Below, one piece after another: positions 33,931 through 43,633 of a stretch of DNA of 64,000 bases; within the stretch, counting starts at the first letter, position 1, and the number at the start of each line of letters is the position of its first letter. The notes below the pieces were generated by a model. It worked only from the letters and a program-made list of their open reading frames with translations. It searched no databases and was not told where the DNA came from. The translations under genes were made by a program, and so were the position numbers. The stretch is from assembly GCA_016213775.1 (NCBI GenBank), contig JACQZR010000102.1:1-64000 (forward strand), written 5' to 3'. Source of the stretch: Acidobacteriota bacterium. GTDB lineage: Bacteria; Acidobacteriota; Terriglobia; Bryobacterales; Bryobacteraceae.

Positions 33931-34013
33931 CGGGGTGCCTCTCTCAAACGGGCTGTCAACAAACAGGCAGGCGTCAACGGAGAAAACGGAGAGTTTGGAG
34001 GGTTGAGAGTGGC

Positions 34014-34046
34014 CAACGCTCTGAACCATGGTGGTTGAGAGCGTTG
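34014..34046. terminator. 33-bp near-perfect hairpin at the element edge
   Basis: CAACGCTCT and AGAGCGTTG pair perfectly; after one G-G mismatch the inner AACCA/TGGTT arms also pair, leaving a three-base TGG loop. It has no T-tract, so a site for protein binding or recombination is as likely as a terminator. Confidence 0.5.
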
Positions 34047-34339
34047 CCCGGTCGGAGGTATTTCCAACTGGAGAAACGCGCCGAAACGCAAATATCCGCG
34101 AATGTTTGGGATACGGGCGCGGCTTCAGACGGCGATTGCGTCAACGAGATCGGGCTGCGGGAAGTTACGGTTTCGGTAGGTGGCTCCCCAGGAATCGCAA
34201 ATACGAACCGGGTCTCCATAAGCCTGACGAATCTCGCCTACGGTGAACATTAAAAGTCGAAATTTTAGAATGGGACCGCCTCGAATCTCAATCGTCGCAG
34301 TCTCGGTCCGACGAAGCACGCGCCGATTTGCCCAACGGC

Positions 34340-34440
34340 GCTGGAGATTGGAGGGCGACGTTGAAAAGCAGAGCATTCTCGGCTTGCAAGCGGGCTTCGC
34401 GATCGATACTGACATCGTTTCCATCAATTCTTAACCGGTA
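34340..34440 (-). pseudogene. Possible flagellar FlgB C-terminal fragment
   Basis: On the minus strand a frame reads RIDGNDVSIDREARLQAEN then ALLFNVALQ. DGN-x-V-x-I-D-x-E followed by AEN-x-L is the signature of the FlgB rod protein C-terminus. Upstream there is a stop and downstream the frame is unrelated, so if homologous this is a relic of about 30 codons. Confidence 0.35.
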
Positions 34441-34811
34441 AGTTGTCCACCTCGCGGATCATGGACGTGCCGGGAGGGCATTCCGAAACTCCGACTAGCA
34501 GGTTGCGGAAAACCCTTTTTCCTACAGCGCGAATACTCGCGGTTGTGATCGATTTTGACGGAGCGTCCCTACAAGAGTCCCTACACTCGCGGATCAGAAG
34601 TGCGGTACATGCTCCGTCATTTCACCAGGGGTTGATTGAGAGGCGGAGGGAGAGGCGGACGAATTGGCCGACCGGCTTTTCAATCCGGCGCAACTCTGAA
34701 GTAAAGTAAGGTCGCAGCGCACGATTCGACTCTGACACCGAACGCGGTGCACCACTCGGCAAGGTCACGAAGAACCCGAGGAGTCACCTAAAGGGGTACA
34801 ATGAGGAAACT

Positions 34812-35174
34812 GTGCGCGGCCTATTCCATCTGGGCGTAGTGGCGAGCCTGCTCCTCTCTTTTGGGCAGGCGCCGTTCCAGCACTCACACGCTAGCGATCC
34901 GCACCACGAGCATGCCCGAGGTTTCACACACACCCACTGGAAAGGTCACCCTGACGGCCGTTCCTTGGAAGCCGGCGACCACGATTCCGACGCCCGGATG
35001 ATCAATTGGCTCGCCGGAGACGGAAGTGCTCCAGCAAGATTCCTCGTGGTGCTGCCAGAGTCTATCGAGCAGGCCGTTGTCACGGTCCAAGTCGCTCGGA
35101 TTGCGGAACTAACGCGACACAACCACGACCCTCCGTGGCGTCTGACCCTTTATCTGCGCGGCCCACCTGCCTAA
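34812..35174 (+). CDS. Small secreted His-rich protein preceding the RND operon
   Basis: A 120-residue exported protein with GTG start (GAGG seven bases upstream) and signal peptide (RGLFHLGVVASLLLSFGQAP). The mature part is histidine-rich (HSHASDPHHEHARGFTHTHWKGH) with a likely metal-ion binding role, then a basic C-terminus ending LRGPPA. It immediately precedes the outer-membrane factor, the place of CzcI-type accessory proteins. The second RND operon is led by a comparable small secreted protein. Confidence 0.75.
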   Translation: MRGLFHLGVVASLLLSFGQAPFQHSHASDPHHEHARGFTHTHWKGHPDGRSLEAGDHDSDARMINWLAGDGSAPARFLVVLPESIEQAVVTVQVARIAELTRHNHDPPWRLTLYLRGPPA

Positions 35175-35186
35175 CCCACCTGTCAG

Positions 35187-35203
35187 GCGCACGTTTCGTG
35201 CGC
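35187..35203 (+). promoter_or_regulatory. Hairpin between the His-rich gene and czcC-like gene
   Basis: GCGCACG-TTT-CGTGCGC, seven perfect pairs with a three-base loop. No T-tract follows. It could attenuate or stabilise the downstream message. Confidence 0.45.
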
Positions 35204-35247
35204 GTTCATTCCATTAGTTCGAACAATTGATTGAATTGAGGTGGCGC

Positions 35248-36462
35248 ATGCATTCGCCTAATCGCGCCGCCACTCTAGCGCTGTTACTGGCCGCGATGGG
35301 CCTCGGTTCCGCGCAGGAGTGGACGGAAGCTGTCGTCGTTCAGAAGTTCCTTGATCAAAGTCCGCAGGCTCGCGAGGCGCGAGCCCGTGTTGCCATCACC
35401 GAGGCGGAGACACGAGGACGGACGCTGTACGCAAACCCGAGCGTGAACTATAGCCGCGAGGGCGCTGGGCGCACCGAGTTTTTTCAGGCCGAGCAATCCC
35501 TTCCCCTCACGGGGCGCCTGAAGCTGTTGCGCCACGCGGGTGCGGCAATGGTGGCTGTCACCGAAGCCGAGGGAGCCTTTTCTTTATGGCAGGCACGAAG
35601 CAGTTTGAGGCGAGCGTTCTACCGCGTTCTGGCCGCGCAGCAAAGTGAGTCGATCTACGCGTCAGGTCTGAAAGACATCGAGAATGTCATCCGAGTGCTT
35701 GCCGACCGGGAGCGCGAGGGTGAAGGCTCGAAGTTCGATCGCCTGCGCACGGAACGCGAGCGGGCTGAGTTGCTGGCCGAGTTGGCACTCCTGCGCGCTG
35801 CAACCGCACTCGAACGCGCGCAGTTGTTGGCCTTCCTTCCCGACGGTACGGACATCGGGGCTCTCTCGGGCCAGATCGAAGCACAGCCATTGGTGTTGAA
35901 TGGGACCGAGTTGACGCAGCGGGCCCTGGCATTAAGAGATGACTACCGGGCCGAGCAACGGCGGCTGGAACAGTATCAACTCGAACGGCGCGCGGCGGAG
36001 CGCCTGCGCTTTCCCGAGCCGATTCTCAACGCGGGGTTGAAACGCGCCGACATCGGACCACGCGTCGCCAGCGGACCGGTCGTCGGAATTACAATACCGC
36101 TCCCTCTTTTCAACAAGGGGCAGACGGAAGTGGCCCGTTACTCAGCCGAACAGGAACGCACGTCGGCTCGTCTCGATGTGCTCGCGCGACAGATTCGCGC
36201 TGCTGTGGATGGAGCGATTCAGGCCTTCACGATCCGCCGGCGGGCGCACGACGAATATCGCAGCCAGTTGGCGGGGACCGGTCCGGAACTGGTGCGGATT
36301 GCGACGGTCGCCTACCAGGAGGGCGAGATCGGGATCCTTCAATTGTTGGACGCGTATCGCGTCCAACGTCAAGCGCAACTGCGAATGCTCGCGATCCAGG
36401 CTGCCGTGAAGGAATCGCAGATTGAGTTGGAACGGGTCATCGGAGAGGAGTTTGGAAGATGA
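35248..36462 (+). CDS. Outer-membrane factor of a metal RND pump, TolC/CzcC-like
   Basis: A 404-residue TolC-family protein. Start MHSPNRAATLA is chosen for its GAGGTGG ribosome binding site; a signal peptide follows to about SAQ. The mature chain shows the paired helical repeats of OMF proteins, for example EARARVAITEAETRGRTLYANPSVNYSREG and the second-half copy ILNAGLKRADIGPRVASGPVVGITIPLPLFNKGQ. It trimerises as the outer-membrane channel for the adaptor and RND pump downstream. The stop overlaps the adaptor start by four bases. Confidence 0.9.
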   Translation: MHSPNRAATLALLLAAMGLGSAQEWTEAVVVQKFLDQSPQAREARARVAITEAETRGRTLYANPSVNYSREGAGRTEFFQAEQSLPLTGRLKLLRHAGAAMVAVTEAEGAFSLWQARSSLRRAFYRVLAAQQSESIYASGLKDIENVIRVLADREREGEGSKFDRLRTERERAELLAELALLRAATALERAQLLAFLPDGTDIGALSGQIEAQPLVLNGTELTQRALALRDDYRAEQRRLEQYQLERRAAERLRFPEPILNAGLKRADIGPRVASGPVVGITIPLPLFNKGQTEVARYSAEQERTSARLDVLARQIRAAVDGAIQAFTIRRRAHDEYRSQLAGTGPELVRIATVAYQEGEIGILQLLDAYRVQRQAQLRMLAIQAAVKESQIELERVIGEEFGR

Positions 36463-37988
36463 AGTGGACCGCCTGCCTATTTCTCGTCATCCTCGCGACG
36501 GGATGCCAGAAGCCGAAAACGGTCGCCACAGCCCCACAGGAACCAGAACCTCATCCGGAGAGTTTCACCAACTGGACGACTAAGACGGAGCTCTTTATGG
36601 AGTATCCGCCGCTGGTTTCAGGCCAGACCAGCCGGTTCGCGATTCACTTGACACGCCTCGACAACTTCAAGGCAATCTCGAAAGGCAGAGTCGAGGTCCG
36701 GCTTACGACGGCTGGCGGAAAAACTGACGTCGCCGCAGCCGATGCGCCCTCCCGCCCTGGAATCTTCGGCGTGGATGTGAAAGCGCCCTCCGCGGGCGAT
36801 TATCGGCTCAGCGTGCATTTCACTGGTGAAGGAATCACCGACGTTCACGATCTGGGAGAGATCGCGTCGTCTCCGACAAAGGCGGCAGCCACGCACGAGC
36901 ACGGCGCTGAAACTCAGGAAACGATCGCGTTTCTCAAAGAGCAGCAGTGGACGCTGGACTTCGGCACGGCAATCGTGGAGGACCGTCGGATCAAGTCCGG
37001 CCTCCGCGTCCCGGCGGAAGTGATTCCGCGCTCGGGAGGACAGGCGGAAGTTACGGTACCATTCGACGGTCGAATCGTCGCATCCGCGCTACCCGTGATC
37101 GGCGCTCGTGTGGAGCAAGGGCAGGTTCTAGCGAGCCTCCTGCCGCCGACAAGTTCCCCGAGCGATCTTGCGTCACTCGAGTTGGCGAAGAATGAAGCGA
37201 GCCTCTCATTGCAACTCGCGCGGAGGGACCGCGAGAGAGCCGAGAGGCTGGTGAAAGCGGGAGCGGCGCCGGCAAAGCGGCTCGATGAGGCGCAAACCGT
37301 CGAAGCCACCGCCGAGGCGAGGTTGAAAGCGGCTGATACCCGGATCGCCCAATACGAGGCATCGATCTCGGCGGAGCCGGCCGCACCGGGCGCAAAGCTA
37401 TTCGCACTCCGCGCGCCGATCTCCGGTGTGATCGTCGGGACTCACGCTGCCCCAGGTGCGAATGTCAAATCCGGCGAGACCCTTTTCAAGATTGTCGATC
37501 TCGAAACAGTCTACGTGTCGGCGGTTGTTCCCGAAGCGCAACTGCCGCGCATCCGGAATCTCAGCGGTGCGGAACTCGATGTGCCAGGCTCACCGCGGCC
37601 GAGACGGCTTGGCCGGCTGATTACGGTGGGGCAAGTTGTGGACCCGGCTTCGAGGACCTTTCCGGTGATCTACGCGATGGACAACAGCGACCGCCGCGTG
37701 GCGATCAATCAAGCGGTCCAGGTGCGTCTTCTCACAACCGCCAACGTCGTCGCTCCGGCGGCGCCCGAATCGGCGATCGTTGACGACGGCGGACGTCCGG
37801 TTGTCTTCATCCAGGCGGCAGGCGAAGCTTTCTTGCGAAGGCCGGTTCAGCTTGGCCTCCGCGAGGGGGGCTACGTGCAGGTGCTCGAAGGGGTTTTCCC
37901 CGGCGAGCGGATCGTCACCCGCGGCGCGCACCTGATCCGTTTGGCCGCGATGTCGAACCAAGTGCCGGCTCACGGGCACGTTCATTAG
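36459..37988 (+). CDS. RND periplasmic adaptor lipoprotein, CusB/CzcB-like
   Basis: A 509-residue membrane-fusion lipoprotein. The lipobox is LATGC near residue 16. An extra N-terminal domain of about 110 residues precedes the usual layout: beta-barrel/lipoyl part (AEVTVPFDGRIVASALPVIGARVEQGQVLASL), an alpha-hairpin (DLASLELAKNEASLSLQLARRDRERAERL), and FALRAPISGVIVGTHAAPGANVKSGETL. The C-terminus ends PAHGHVH, a likely metal ligand. It links the outer-membrane factor to the RND pump and may deliver metal. Confidence 0.9.
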   Translation: MKWTACLFLVILATGCQKPKTVATAPQEPEPHPESFTNWTTKTELFMEYPPLVSGQTSRFAIHLTRLDNFKAISKGRVEVRLTTAGGKTDVAAADAPSRPGIFGVDVKAPSAGDYRLSVHFTGEGITDVHDLGEIASSPTKAAATHEHGAETQETIAFLKEQQWTLDFGTAIVEDRRIKSGLRVPAEVIPRSGGQAEVTVPFDGRIVASALPVIGARVEQGQVLASLLPPTSSPSDLASLELAKNEASLSLQLARRDRERAERLVKAGAAPAKRLDEAQTVEATAEARLKAADTRIAQYEASISAEPAAPGAKLFALRAPISGVIVGTHAAPGANVKSGETLFKIVDLETVYVSAVVPEAQLPRIRNLSGAELDVPGSPRPRRLGRLITVGQVVDPASRTFPVIYAMDNSDRRVAINQAVQVRLLTTANVVAPAAPESAIVDDGGRPVVFIQAAGEAFLRRPVQLGLREGGYVQVLEGVFPGERIVTRGAHLIRLAAMSNQVPAHGHVH

Positions 37989-38000
37989 GGAGGGACCGGA

Positions 38001-41000
38001 ATGCTCGACGCTTTAATTCGCTGGTCCTTGCATCATCGTGCTGTCGTCCTGTTTCTGGCGGCATTGCTGCTCATTTGGGGCGGATATTCGGTGAGGGACA
38101 TTCCTCTCGACGTGCTTCCCGACCTGACGGCGCCGACGGTAACGATTCTGGTCGAGGCACGAGGCATGGCGCCGACTGAAATGGAATCGCTGGTGACTTT
38201 TCCGATCGAATCCGCCATCAACGGCGCGCCCGGTGTACGGCGAGTGCGTTCGGCGACTGCGGTCGGCGTAGCAGTGATATGGGTCGAGTTCGATTGGGGC
38301 CAGGATGTTTATCGAGCTCGCCAAACGGTGAACGAGAAGCTCTCTCTTGTCTCCGCAACGCTTCCCCCCAACGTGGATCCACCGTTCCTGGCGCCGATTT
38401 CGTCGATCATGGGCGAGATTCTATTCATCACGTTGGAGTCCGGCCGGCATTCGGCGATGGAGATTCGCACCGTAGCCGACACCATGTTGAGGCGGCGCAT
38501 TCTCGCCGTCCCAGGCGTGGCGCAAGTCGTGCCCACAGGCGGTGAACAGAAACAGTATCAGGTACTCATCTCGCCGCATCTGCTGCGCGAATACTCGGTG
38601 TCGCTGGACGAAGTTGAAAATGCCCTGCGGCGAGGCAGTCAAAACTCCTCGGCAGGTTTCCGCGTCGCAGGCGGCCAGGAGTACCTTATCCAGGGCGTTG
38701 GGCGCGCCGGTACTCCCGAAAGCATCGGCCAGATCGCGGTGACGTCGCGAGAGGGCCGCCCGATACTCGTTCGGGACGTAGCGGAGGTGAGGATTGGACC
38801 GGCTCTGAAGCGTGGCGAAGGATCACACAATGCAGAACCCGCGGTCGTCCTGGGAATCCAAAAGCAGCCGGGTGCGAACACGCTCGAACTCACGCGAAGG
38901 CTCGATGCTACGCTCGACGAGATTCAAAAGGGTCTACCGCCGGGAATGGTGATCGACAAGCAAGTCTTCCGGCAGGCGGATTTCATCCAGCGGTCCCTGG
39001 AGAATCTGACGGCGGCGCTGCGGGACGGCGCGATCCTTGTGGTGATCGTCGTCGTCGTTTTCCTGATGAACATGAGAGCGGCAATCATCACGCTGCTGGC
39101 GATTCCACTTTCCGTGCTGACGGCGGTGATCACGATGAACTGGTTCGGATTCACCATCAACAGCATGAGTTTGGGCGGCTTGGCGATCGCGATCGGCGAA
39201 CTGGTGGATGACGCCATCATCGACGTCGAGAACGTCATGCGCCGTCTGCGGGAGAACGCTCTGAGGCCGGAAGGGGAACGCCTGCCGGCCGTCGAGGTAA
39301 TCTACCGTGCAAGCACCGAGATCCGCGGATCGGTCGTCTTCGCCACCATCATCGTCGTGCTGGTCTTCTTACCGCTGTTCGCATTGAGCAGCGTCGAGGG
39401 CCGGCTGCTGGCGCCACTGGGATTCGCCTACATTGTCAGCCTCTCAGCATCGCTCGTGGTCGCGCTAACAGTTACGCCCGCCCTCTGTTCCTTTCTGCTG
39501 CCGAACGCGCGGTCCGTGCTAGGCGGGCACGAACCGTGGCTCGTCAGCCGGCTAAAGCGGGTCTTTCAGCCTTCGCTTCGCTGGTCGCTGGATCACCCGA
39601 GGATCGTAGTGCTGTCCTCAATGCTGTTACTGATCGGCGCCGGAATCGCGCTTTCCCGTACCGGCCGCGCGTTCCTGCCGGAGTTTAACGAGGGCACTCT
39701 CACGGTCAGTGCGGTAACGCTGCCAGGGACAAGCCTTGCGGACTCCGACGGTCTCGGACGGGGGCTGGAGCGGATTCTACTGGGTGTTCCGGAGGTCGTC
39801 TCGACCGCGCGACGCACGGGCCGGGCGGAACTCGACGAGCATGTACAGGGCGTAGAGTCCGCCGAGGTGGATGTGATGCTGCGGATGCGCGAGCGGCCGA
39901 AAGAGGAAGTGCTCGTCGAGATTCGCGAGCGCGTGACATTACTACCAGGGATGAACGTGACCGTCGGGCAGCCGATTTCGCACCGCATTGACCATATGCT
40001 CTCCGGCACGCGCGCCAATATCGCGGTTAAGGTTTTTGGCGACGACCTCACGGTGCTTCGATCGCTGGCCCGCCAGGTGGAAGCCGCGATGAGAGGGATC
40101 GACGGTGTGGTCGATCTGTCGATGGAGCAGCAAACCGATATTCCCACGGTGCGTGTCCGTGTGCGTCCGGAAGATGCGGCCCGCTACGGTTTGCAACCCG
40201 GCGAAGTCACCACGATGATTCAGACTGCCTTTGTCGGAATCGAAGTGAACCGCGTCCTGGAGGGGCAGATCAGTTTCCCGATGGTGATCCGGTATCCCGA
40301 GACAGACCTCCACGATTTAGAAGCGATTGGCCGCACGCTGCTCGACTCGCCGTCCGGGGCCAAGGCGCCGTTGGATGCTGTCGCCGACATCCACGAAGAC
40401 CGCGGCCCTAACTTCATCAGCCGGGAAGGTGTCCAGCGGAAGATCGTGGTGCAGTGCAACGTCGCCGGCCGCGATCTGCTGGGGGTCGTTAACGAGATCC
40501 GAGCGGCAGTGACAGAGAAGGTGACGCTGCCGCAAGGCTACCGCGTCGAATACGGTGGTCAGTTTGAGAGCGAAGCAGAAGCGTCACGCCGTCTATTGAT
40601 CCTTGGCGCCGGGGTGATCGCGGGCATTCTGCTGATCCTGGCGACGGCGTTCCAATCGACGCGCGATGCACTGATCATCATGCTGAACCTTCCGCTGGCG
40701 CTGGTGGGCGGAGTTGCCGGAGTCTACCTGGCCGGGGGAATACTCTCCGTGGCGTCGCTGATCGGTTTCATTACGCTGTTCGGCATTGCTACGCGCAACG
40801 GCATCATGCTGGTGTCGCATATTCGGCACTTACGAGAGGCGGAGGGCGTTGCCGACTTGCGGGAAGCCGTGATACGCGGCGCGTCGGAACGTCTTGCGCC
40901 GATTCTGATGACGGCGCTCGCCGCAGGCCTCGCGTTGATTCCGATCGCGGCAGGCATGGGCAAGCCTGGGAGCGAGATCCAGGCGCCAATGGCCATTGTG

Positions 41001-41093
41001 ATTCTGTTTGGTTTGTTTACATCCACCGCCTTGAACATGGTGGTGGTCCCGGCCGTGTACTATGCGGCTTGGCGTCACAGGATGAGCGCCTGA
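38001..41093 (+). CDS. Heavy-metal RND efflux pump, CzcA/CusA family
   Basis: A 1030-residue RND transporter with 12 expected membrane helices and two periplasmic loops. The helix-4 signature is AIGELVDDAIIDVEN, not the DFGxxxDG of zinc/cobalt/cadmium pumps. It therefore resembles the AxxxxxD...EN monovalent (Cu/Ag) group or an unassigned class. Other marks are PDLTAPTVTILVEARGMAP, the loop with TLPGTSLADSDGL, and GIATRNGIMLVSHIRHLREAEG late in the protein. The local copper-type genes favour Cu/Ag, but this is inference. Confidence 0.9.
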   Translation: MLDALIRWSLHHRAVVLFLAALLLIWGGYSVRDIPLDVLPDLTAPTVTILVEARGMAPTEMESLVTFPIESAINGAPGVRRVRSATAVGVAVIWVEFDWGQDVYRARQTVNEKLSLVSATLPPNVDPPFLAPISSIMGEILFITLESGRHSAMEIRTVADTMLRRRILAVPGVAQVVPTGGEQKQYQVLISPHLLREYSVSLDEVENALRRGSQNSSAGFRVAGGQEYLIQGVGRAGTPESIGQIAVTSREGRPILVRDVAEVRIGPALKRGEGSHNAEPAVVLGIQKQPGANTLELTRRLDATLDEIQKGLPPGMVIDKQVFRQADFIQRSLENLTAALRDGAILVVIVVVVFLMNMRAAIITLLAIPLSVLTAVITMNWFGFTINSMSLGGLAIAIGELVDDAIIDVENVMRRLRENALRPEGERLPAVEVIYRASTEIRGSVVFATIIVVLVFLPLFALSSVEGRLLAPLGFAYIVSLSASLVVALTVTPALCSFLLPNARSVLGGHEPWLVSRLKRVFQPSLRWSLDHPRIVVLSSMLLLIGAGIALSRTGRAFLPEFNEGTLTVSAVTLPGTSLADSDGLGRGLERILLGVPEVVSTARRTGRAELDEHVQGVESAEVDVMLRMRERPKEEVLVEIRERVTLLPGMNVTVGQPISHRIDHMLSGTRANIAVKVFGDDLTVLRSLARQVEAAMRGIDGVVDLSMEQQTDIPTVRVRVRPEDAARYGLQPGEVTTMIQTAFVGIEVNRVLEGQISFPMVIRYPETDLHDLEAIGRTLLDSPSGAKAPLDAVADIHEDRGPNFISREGVQRKIVVQCNVAGRDLLGVVNEIRAAVTEKVTLPQGYRVEYGGQFESEAEASRRLLILGAGVIAGILLILATAFQSTRDALIIMLNLPLALVGGVAGVYLAGGILSVASLIGFITLFGIATRNGIMLVSHIRHLREAEGVADLREAVIRGASERLAPILMTALAAGLALIPIAAGMGKPGSEIQAPMAIVILFGLFTSTALNMVVVPAVYYAAWRHRMSA

Positions 41094-41607
41094 GACGGGA
41101 GAACTCACTGAATCGGATGCTGATGACGGAGCCATTAGCCTGATCCGTTCGGCCCATATGCCGCCGCTGGATTGGCTTCGACCTCGTCCAGAAGAAATGG
41201 CCTCTGCCAGTGGTGAGCCGATCGCGACCGTGACCGCTGAAAAACACGGCCCGATCAGCGGGCCGATTTGGTCGGGAACGGGATTGAGGGAAGAAACCAT
41301 TCGTCCGCTGTGGTCAGCCTGGAGTGCGCCGAGGGGTCGAGATTACAGCCGAGGTTTGACACCGGAAGTTGCGCGGCCACTACGGCTGAGGTCGCCAGCA
41401 AACATTCCACGGCGGAGATTCTTAAAGACATCCGCCAGATCGTAGTCACTTCGTGCGAAAGCCGTCCGATATTCGTTCGTGCAAATCTCAATCGTCGTAT
41501 GCCGAATGGCGCTTGTCCCAATGCGCGGCCGCAACGGGGTGAAACGGCTCGAATTCGACGCCGGGCCTTCCGCAACAGCCGAACCTTCACGTCGCCTGCT
41601 CACGGAG
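41094..41607. other. 514-base region between convergent units; contains a terminator
   Basis: No credible gene. The only clear structure is the GC-rich hairpin at 41247-41265. Short open frames on both strands lack start signals. Confidence 0.55.
41247..41265 (-). terminator. Terminator for the minus-strand FecR/outer-membrane unit
   Basis: CGGCCCG-loop-CGGGCCG, seven pairs, followed on the minus strand by TGTTTTTC. On the plus strand it is followed by ATTT only, so it works best for the minus strand and may also stop read-through from the RND operon. Confidence 0.7.
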
Positions 41608-42822
41608 TCACTGCCGGATGCGCGGGAAAAGGAGGCGCCCGAAATTGAAGCCGAGGCCGACGCGGACGGTGGTGAGGTCGAAATCGAAACTGCGCGCCAC
41701 ACCAATCTGGATGGAGAGGGCCGGGTGAATAGCGATGGAAGTCCACGTGTTCACGCCGCGGTCCTGCAAGTCCGAGGCCTGCACGGTCGCATGGCTCACT
41801 TGCATGAACGGCGGAAGGCCCGGCTGAAGCACTCCACTTGAGCCTCCCGGCATGTGCCCCACGCCAGGCATAGCACCGGAATTGTGCCCCATGGCTGACG
41901 GCGTCACGGAGGCGGATGCCGACGACGCGCCCTGCATCACCTCGCGGCTCGTAATCTGCTGATCGCCAAACGGCGCGACAGCAAATCCGCCGATGCCGAG
42001 ACTGGTGCGTCTACCGAGACCAATCGTCAGCCCCCCGGAGAAGTGTGCGGCGCCGCCCGTGCTAATGTAGGGCCGTTGGTAGGCGACGTTGTTGAATACG
42101 TAGTTGGCAAGACCGGCTCTCACGAATGGGCGCAGCCGGCTCTCGAACGTGCGTGCCACCGTAACGGTTCCATCAACGGTGAGCTTTCCGGCACCGAGGC
42201 CGCGACCGGATTCCCCTGTCGGGAAGCCGACGGTCAGCGTCGGGCTGAAATCGAATCCACGAGCGCGCGCCAGTAACTGGCCTTGGGTATAGATATCGCC
42301 GACACCCGAGACTTTGCGGCTAGTGAGATCGTTGAAATAGAGCGGCAGCCCCACCACGACGGAGCCCCGGCTCCCTTCCACTCCAACCTCCGGAGTGGCT
42401 GTGTAGAAGGTCGCCGCGGAATTGCGATCCACAGTCGTGCTTAGGAATCCGATTGCACGCAGAGGCGGGCTGCCTCCTTCGGCTGGCGAGCGTGAGAGGG
42501 ACTTTAGCTCGCGATCAATCTGGTTGTTGAGTTCGCGGATTGCCGTCAAGATCGCGTCGCCGGTCTTGCTCCTTGCACGCAGTTCGCCGACGAAGAGTGT
42601 GCTGTAGGCTTGGCCGGTTTGCTTGCGGAGAAGGATCAGGTGGTTCCGGTGGACGTTTAACCTATCCGCCATGAGTGCCGCAACAATGAGGCGGCCATCC
42701 GGGGTGGTCGCGTAGGAATCGAGTCTTGCCGCCTCCGCCGCGAGGCGAGGCTCCACGGGCTGCGCGCCGACGATAAACGCCAGCGCCAGAATCAAGGTTG
42801 CGACCTGAAATGCCCTCCGCAT
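41608..42822 (-). CDS. Secreted outer-membrane-like protein with Met/His-rich insert
   Basis: A 404-residue exported protein (signal LILALAFIVGAQP). The start MRRAFQ overlaps the FecR stop by four bases. The body shows many short beta strands typical of a transmembrane barrel (GVEGSRGSVVVGLPLYF, RPFVRAGLANYVF, GFNFGRLLFP at the end). A Met/Gly/His-rich loop (SAMGHNSGAMPGVGHMPGGSSG) may bind metal. Role unknown; it is coupled to FecR and downstream of an NtrC-type regulator, and could be an outer-membrane metal-related barrel. Confidence 0.65.
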   Translation of the reverse strand: MRRAFQVATLILALAFIVGAQPVEPRLAAEAARLDSYATTPDGRLIVAALMADRLNVHRNHLILLRKQTGQAYSTLFVGELRARSKTGDAILTAIRELNNQIDRELKSLSRSPAEGGSPPLRAIGFLSTTVDRNSAATFYTATPEVGVEGSRGSVVVGLPLYFNDLTSRKVSGVGDIYTQGQLLARARGFDFSPTLTVGFPTGESGRGLGAGKLTVDGTVTVARTFESRLRPFVRAGLANYVFNNVAYQRPYISTGGAAHFSGGLTIGLGRRTSLGIGGFAVAPFGDQQITSREVMQGASSASASVTPSAMGHNSGAMPGVGHMPGGSSGVLQPGLPPFMQVSHATVQASDLQDRGVNTWTSIAIHPALSIQIGVARSFDFDLTTVRVGLGFNFGRLLFPRIRQ

Positions 42823-43565
42823 CAATGCACCGGCCCCGAACGCGGCATCGCGCCGCCCATGCTTTGAGAACCGGCAAGACCCATCATGTCCATGCCCGCC
42901 ATTCGCCCGCCCGGTGGTGCGCCCATCGGTTCGCCCGAACCGGCTTGGCGCCCAAGGCCCGGAATCAAGTCCGCACGTTCGGACCGCCCTCGAAACCGTT
43001 GCGCCACCACCGGCGGCTGGCCGCGCTGGACCCACGTACGTTGGCCTTTGCGTAAGATTACCTCTTGCGACGGCGACGCCACGTTCGCGACGGAGACCTC
43101 GCCTTCGTCGACCGCGACAAGGGTGGCCTCCGTCTCGTCCACAAACACACTGAACGTGGTTCCACGAACCGCGATTACCGCTGTTGGCGTCGTCATCTTT
43201 TGAGGATTGGGCCGGCCGCTCAACTTCTCGATGTGTACCTTAATAGACCCAAGAAACAGGTGCAGGAATTCCTGGATGTCGGCCGAGCGCTCGTTAAAGA
43301 TGACGTGCGAATCAGGGAAGACGCGAACCGTGCTGCCATCCCACGCCTGGATCATTGCCTCGGAGTTCTGCCCCGTGATCAATTCATCCCCGGACGCGAC
43401 CGCGTCTTGCAGCCGAAGGGGCCTGGCGGCTTCGCGAGATCTCCTGACGGTCAAAGTGCCCGTCAGGGAAACGACCTTGGCTGGCCGCGCGAAGTCCCAC
43501 TGCGCAGCCAAGGGCAGTGCGAACACCGCCGCCAGGACCAAGAGAAACATCTGCCGTCGGACCAT
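42822..43565 (-). CDS. Secreted FecR-domain protein
   Basis: A 247-residue exported protein (signal FLLVLAAVFALPLAAQ). The FecR domain is GTLTVRRSREAARPLRLQDAVASGDELITG followed by SEAMIQAWDGSTVRVFPDSHVIF and AVIAVRGTTFSVFVDETEATLVAVDEGEVSV. FecR-type domains sense or scaffold at the periplasm. The C-terminal 45 residues are Gly/Met-rich (GRMAGMDMMGLAGSQSMGGAMP), a possible copper ligand. A sigma-54-like promoter lies just upstream. Confidence 0.85.
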   Translation of the reverse strand: MVRRQMFLLVLAAVFALPLAAQWDFARPAKVVSLTGTLTVRRSREAARPLRLQDAVASGDELITGQNSEAMIQAWDGSTVRVFPDSHVIFNERSADIQEFLHLFLGSIKVHIEKLSGRPNPQKMTTPTAVIAVRGTTFSVFVDETEATLVAVDEGEVSVANVASPSQEVILRKGQRTWVQRGQPPVVAQRFRGRSERADLIPGLGRQAGSGEPMGAPPGGRMAGMDMMGLAGSQSMGGAMPRSGPVH

Positions 43566-43587
43566 GGTTTACTCCACCGCTGCTGTA

Positions 43588-43603
43588 TGCACGCGGGCTG
43601 CCG
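43588..43603 (-). promoter_or_regulatory. Sigma-54 (-24/-12) promoter-like element for fecR
   Basis: Minus-strand CGGCAGCCCGCGTGCA; GG and GC are in the exact 10-base spacing of -24/-12 promoters. About 24 bases from the FecR start codon. The -24 C departs from consensus T. See the sigma-54 finding. Confidence 0.55.
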
Positions 43604-43633
43604 TGGATTCCTGCTGTGTTTTCAACGCGCCCA

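Larger units (their letters stand above)
33931..34811. other. 880-base region at the prophage/metal-island junction, no clear gene
   Basis: Several short open frames cross this stretch but none has a convincing start. It contains a 33-bp hairpin (34014-34046), a small minus-strand frame at 34125-34250 (MFTVGEIRQAYGDPVR...) that could be a gene, and a fragment resembling the end of FlgB near 34350-34440 on the minus strand. The right attachment site of the element should lie within it. Confidence 0.5.

Noticed and set aside
34443-34709. An 88-codon plus-strand frame near the element edge
   Set aside because: No start signal and no family; treated as non-coding.
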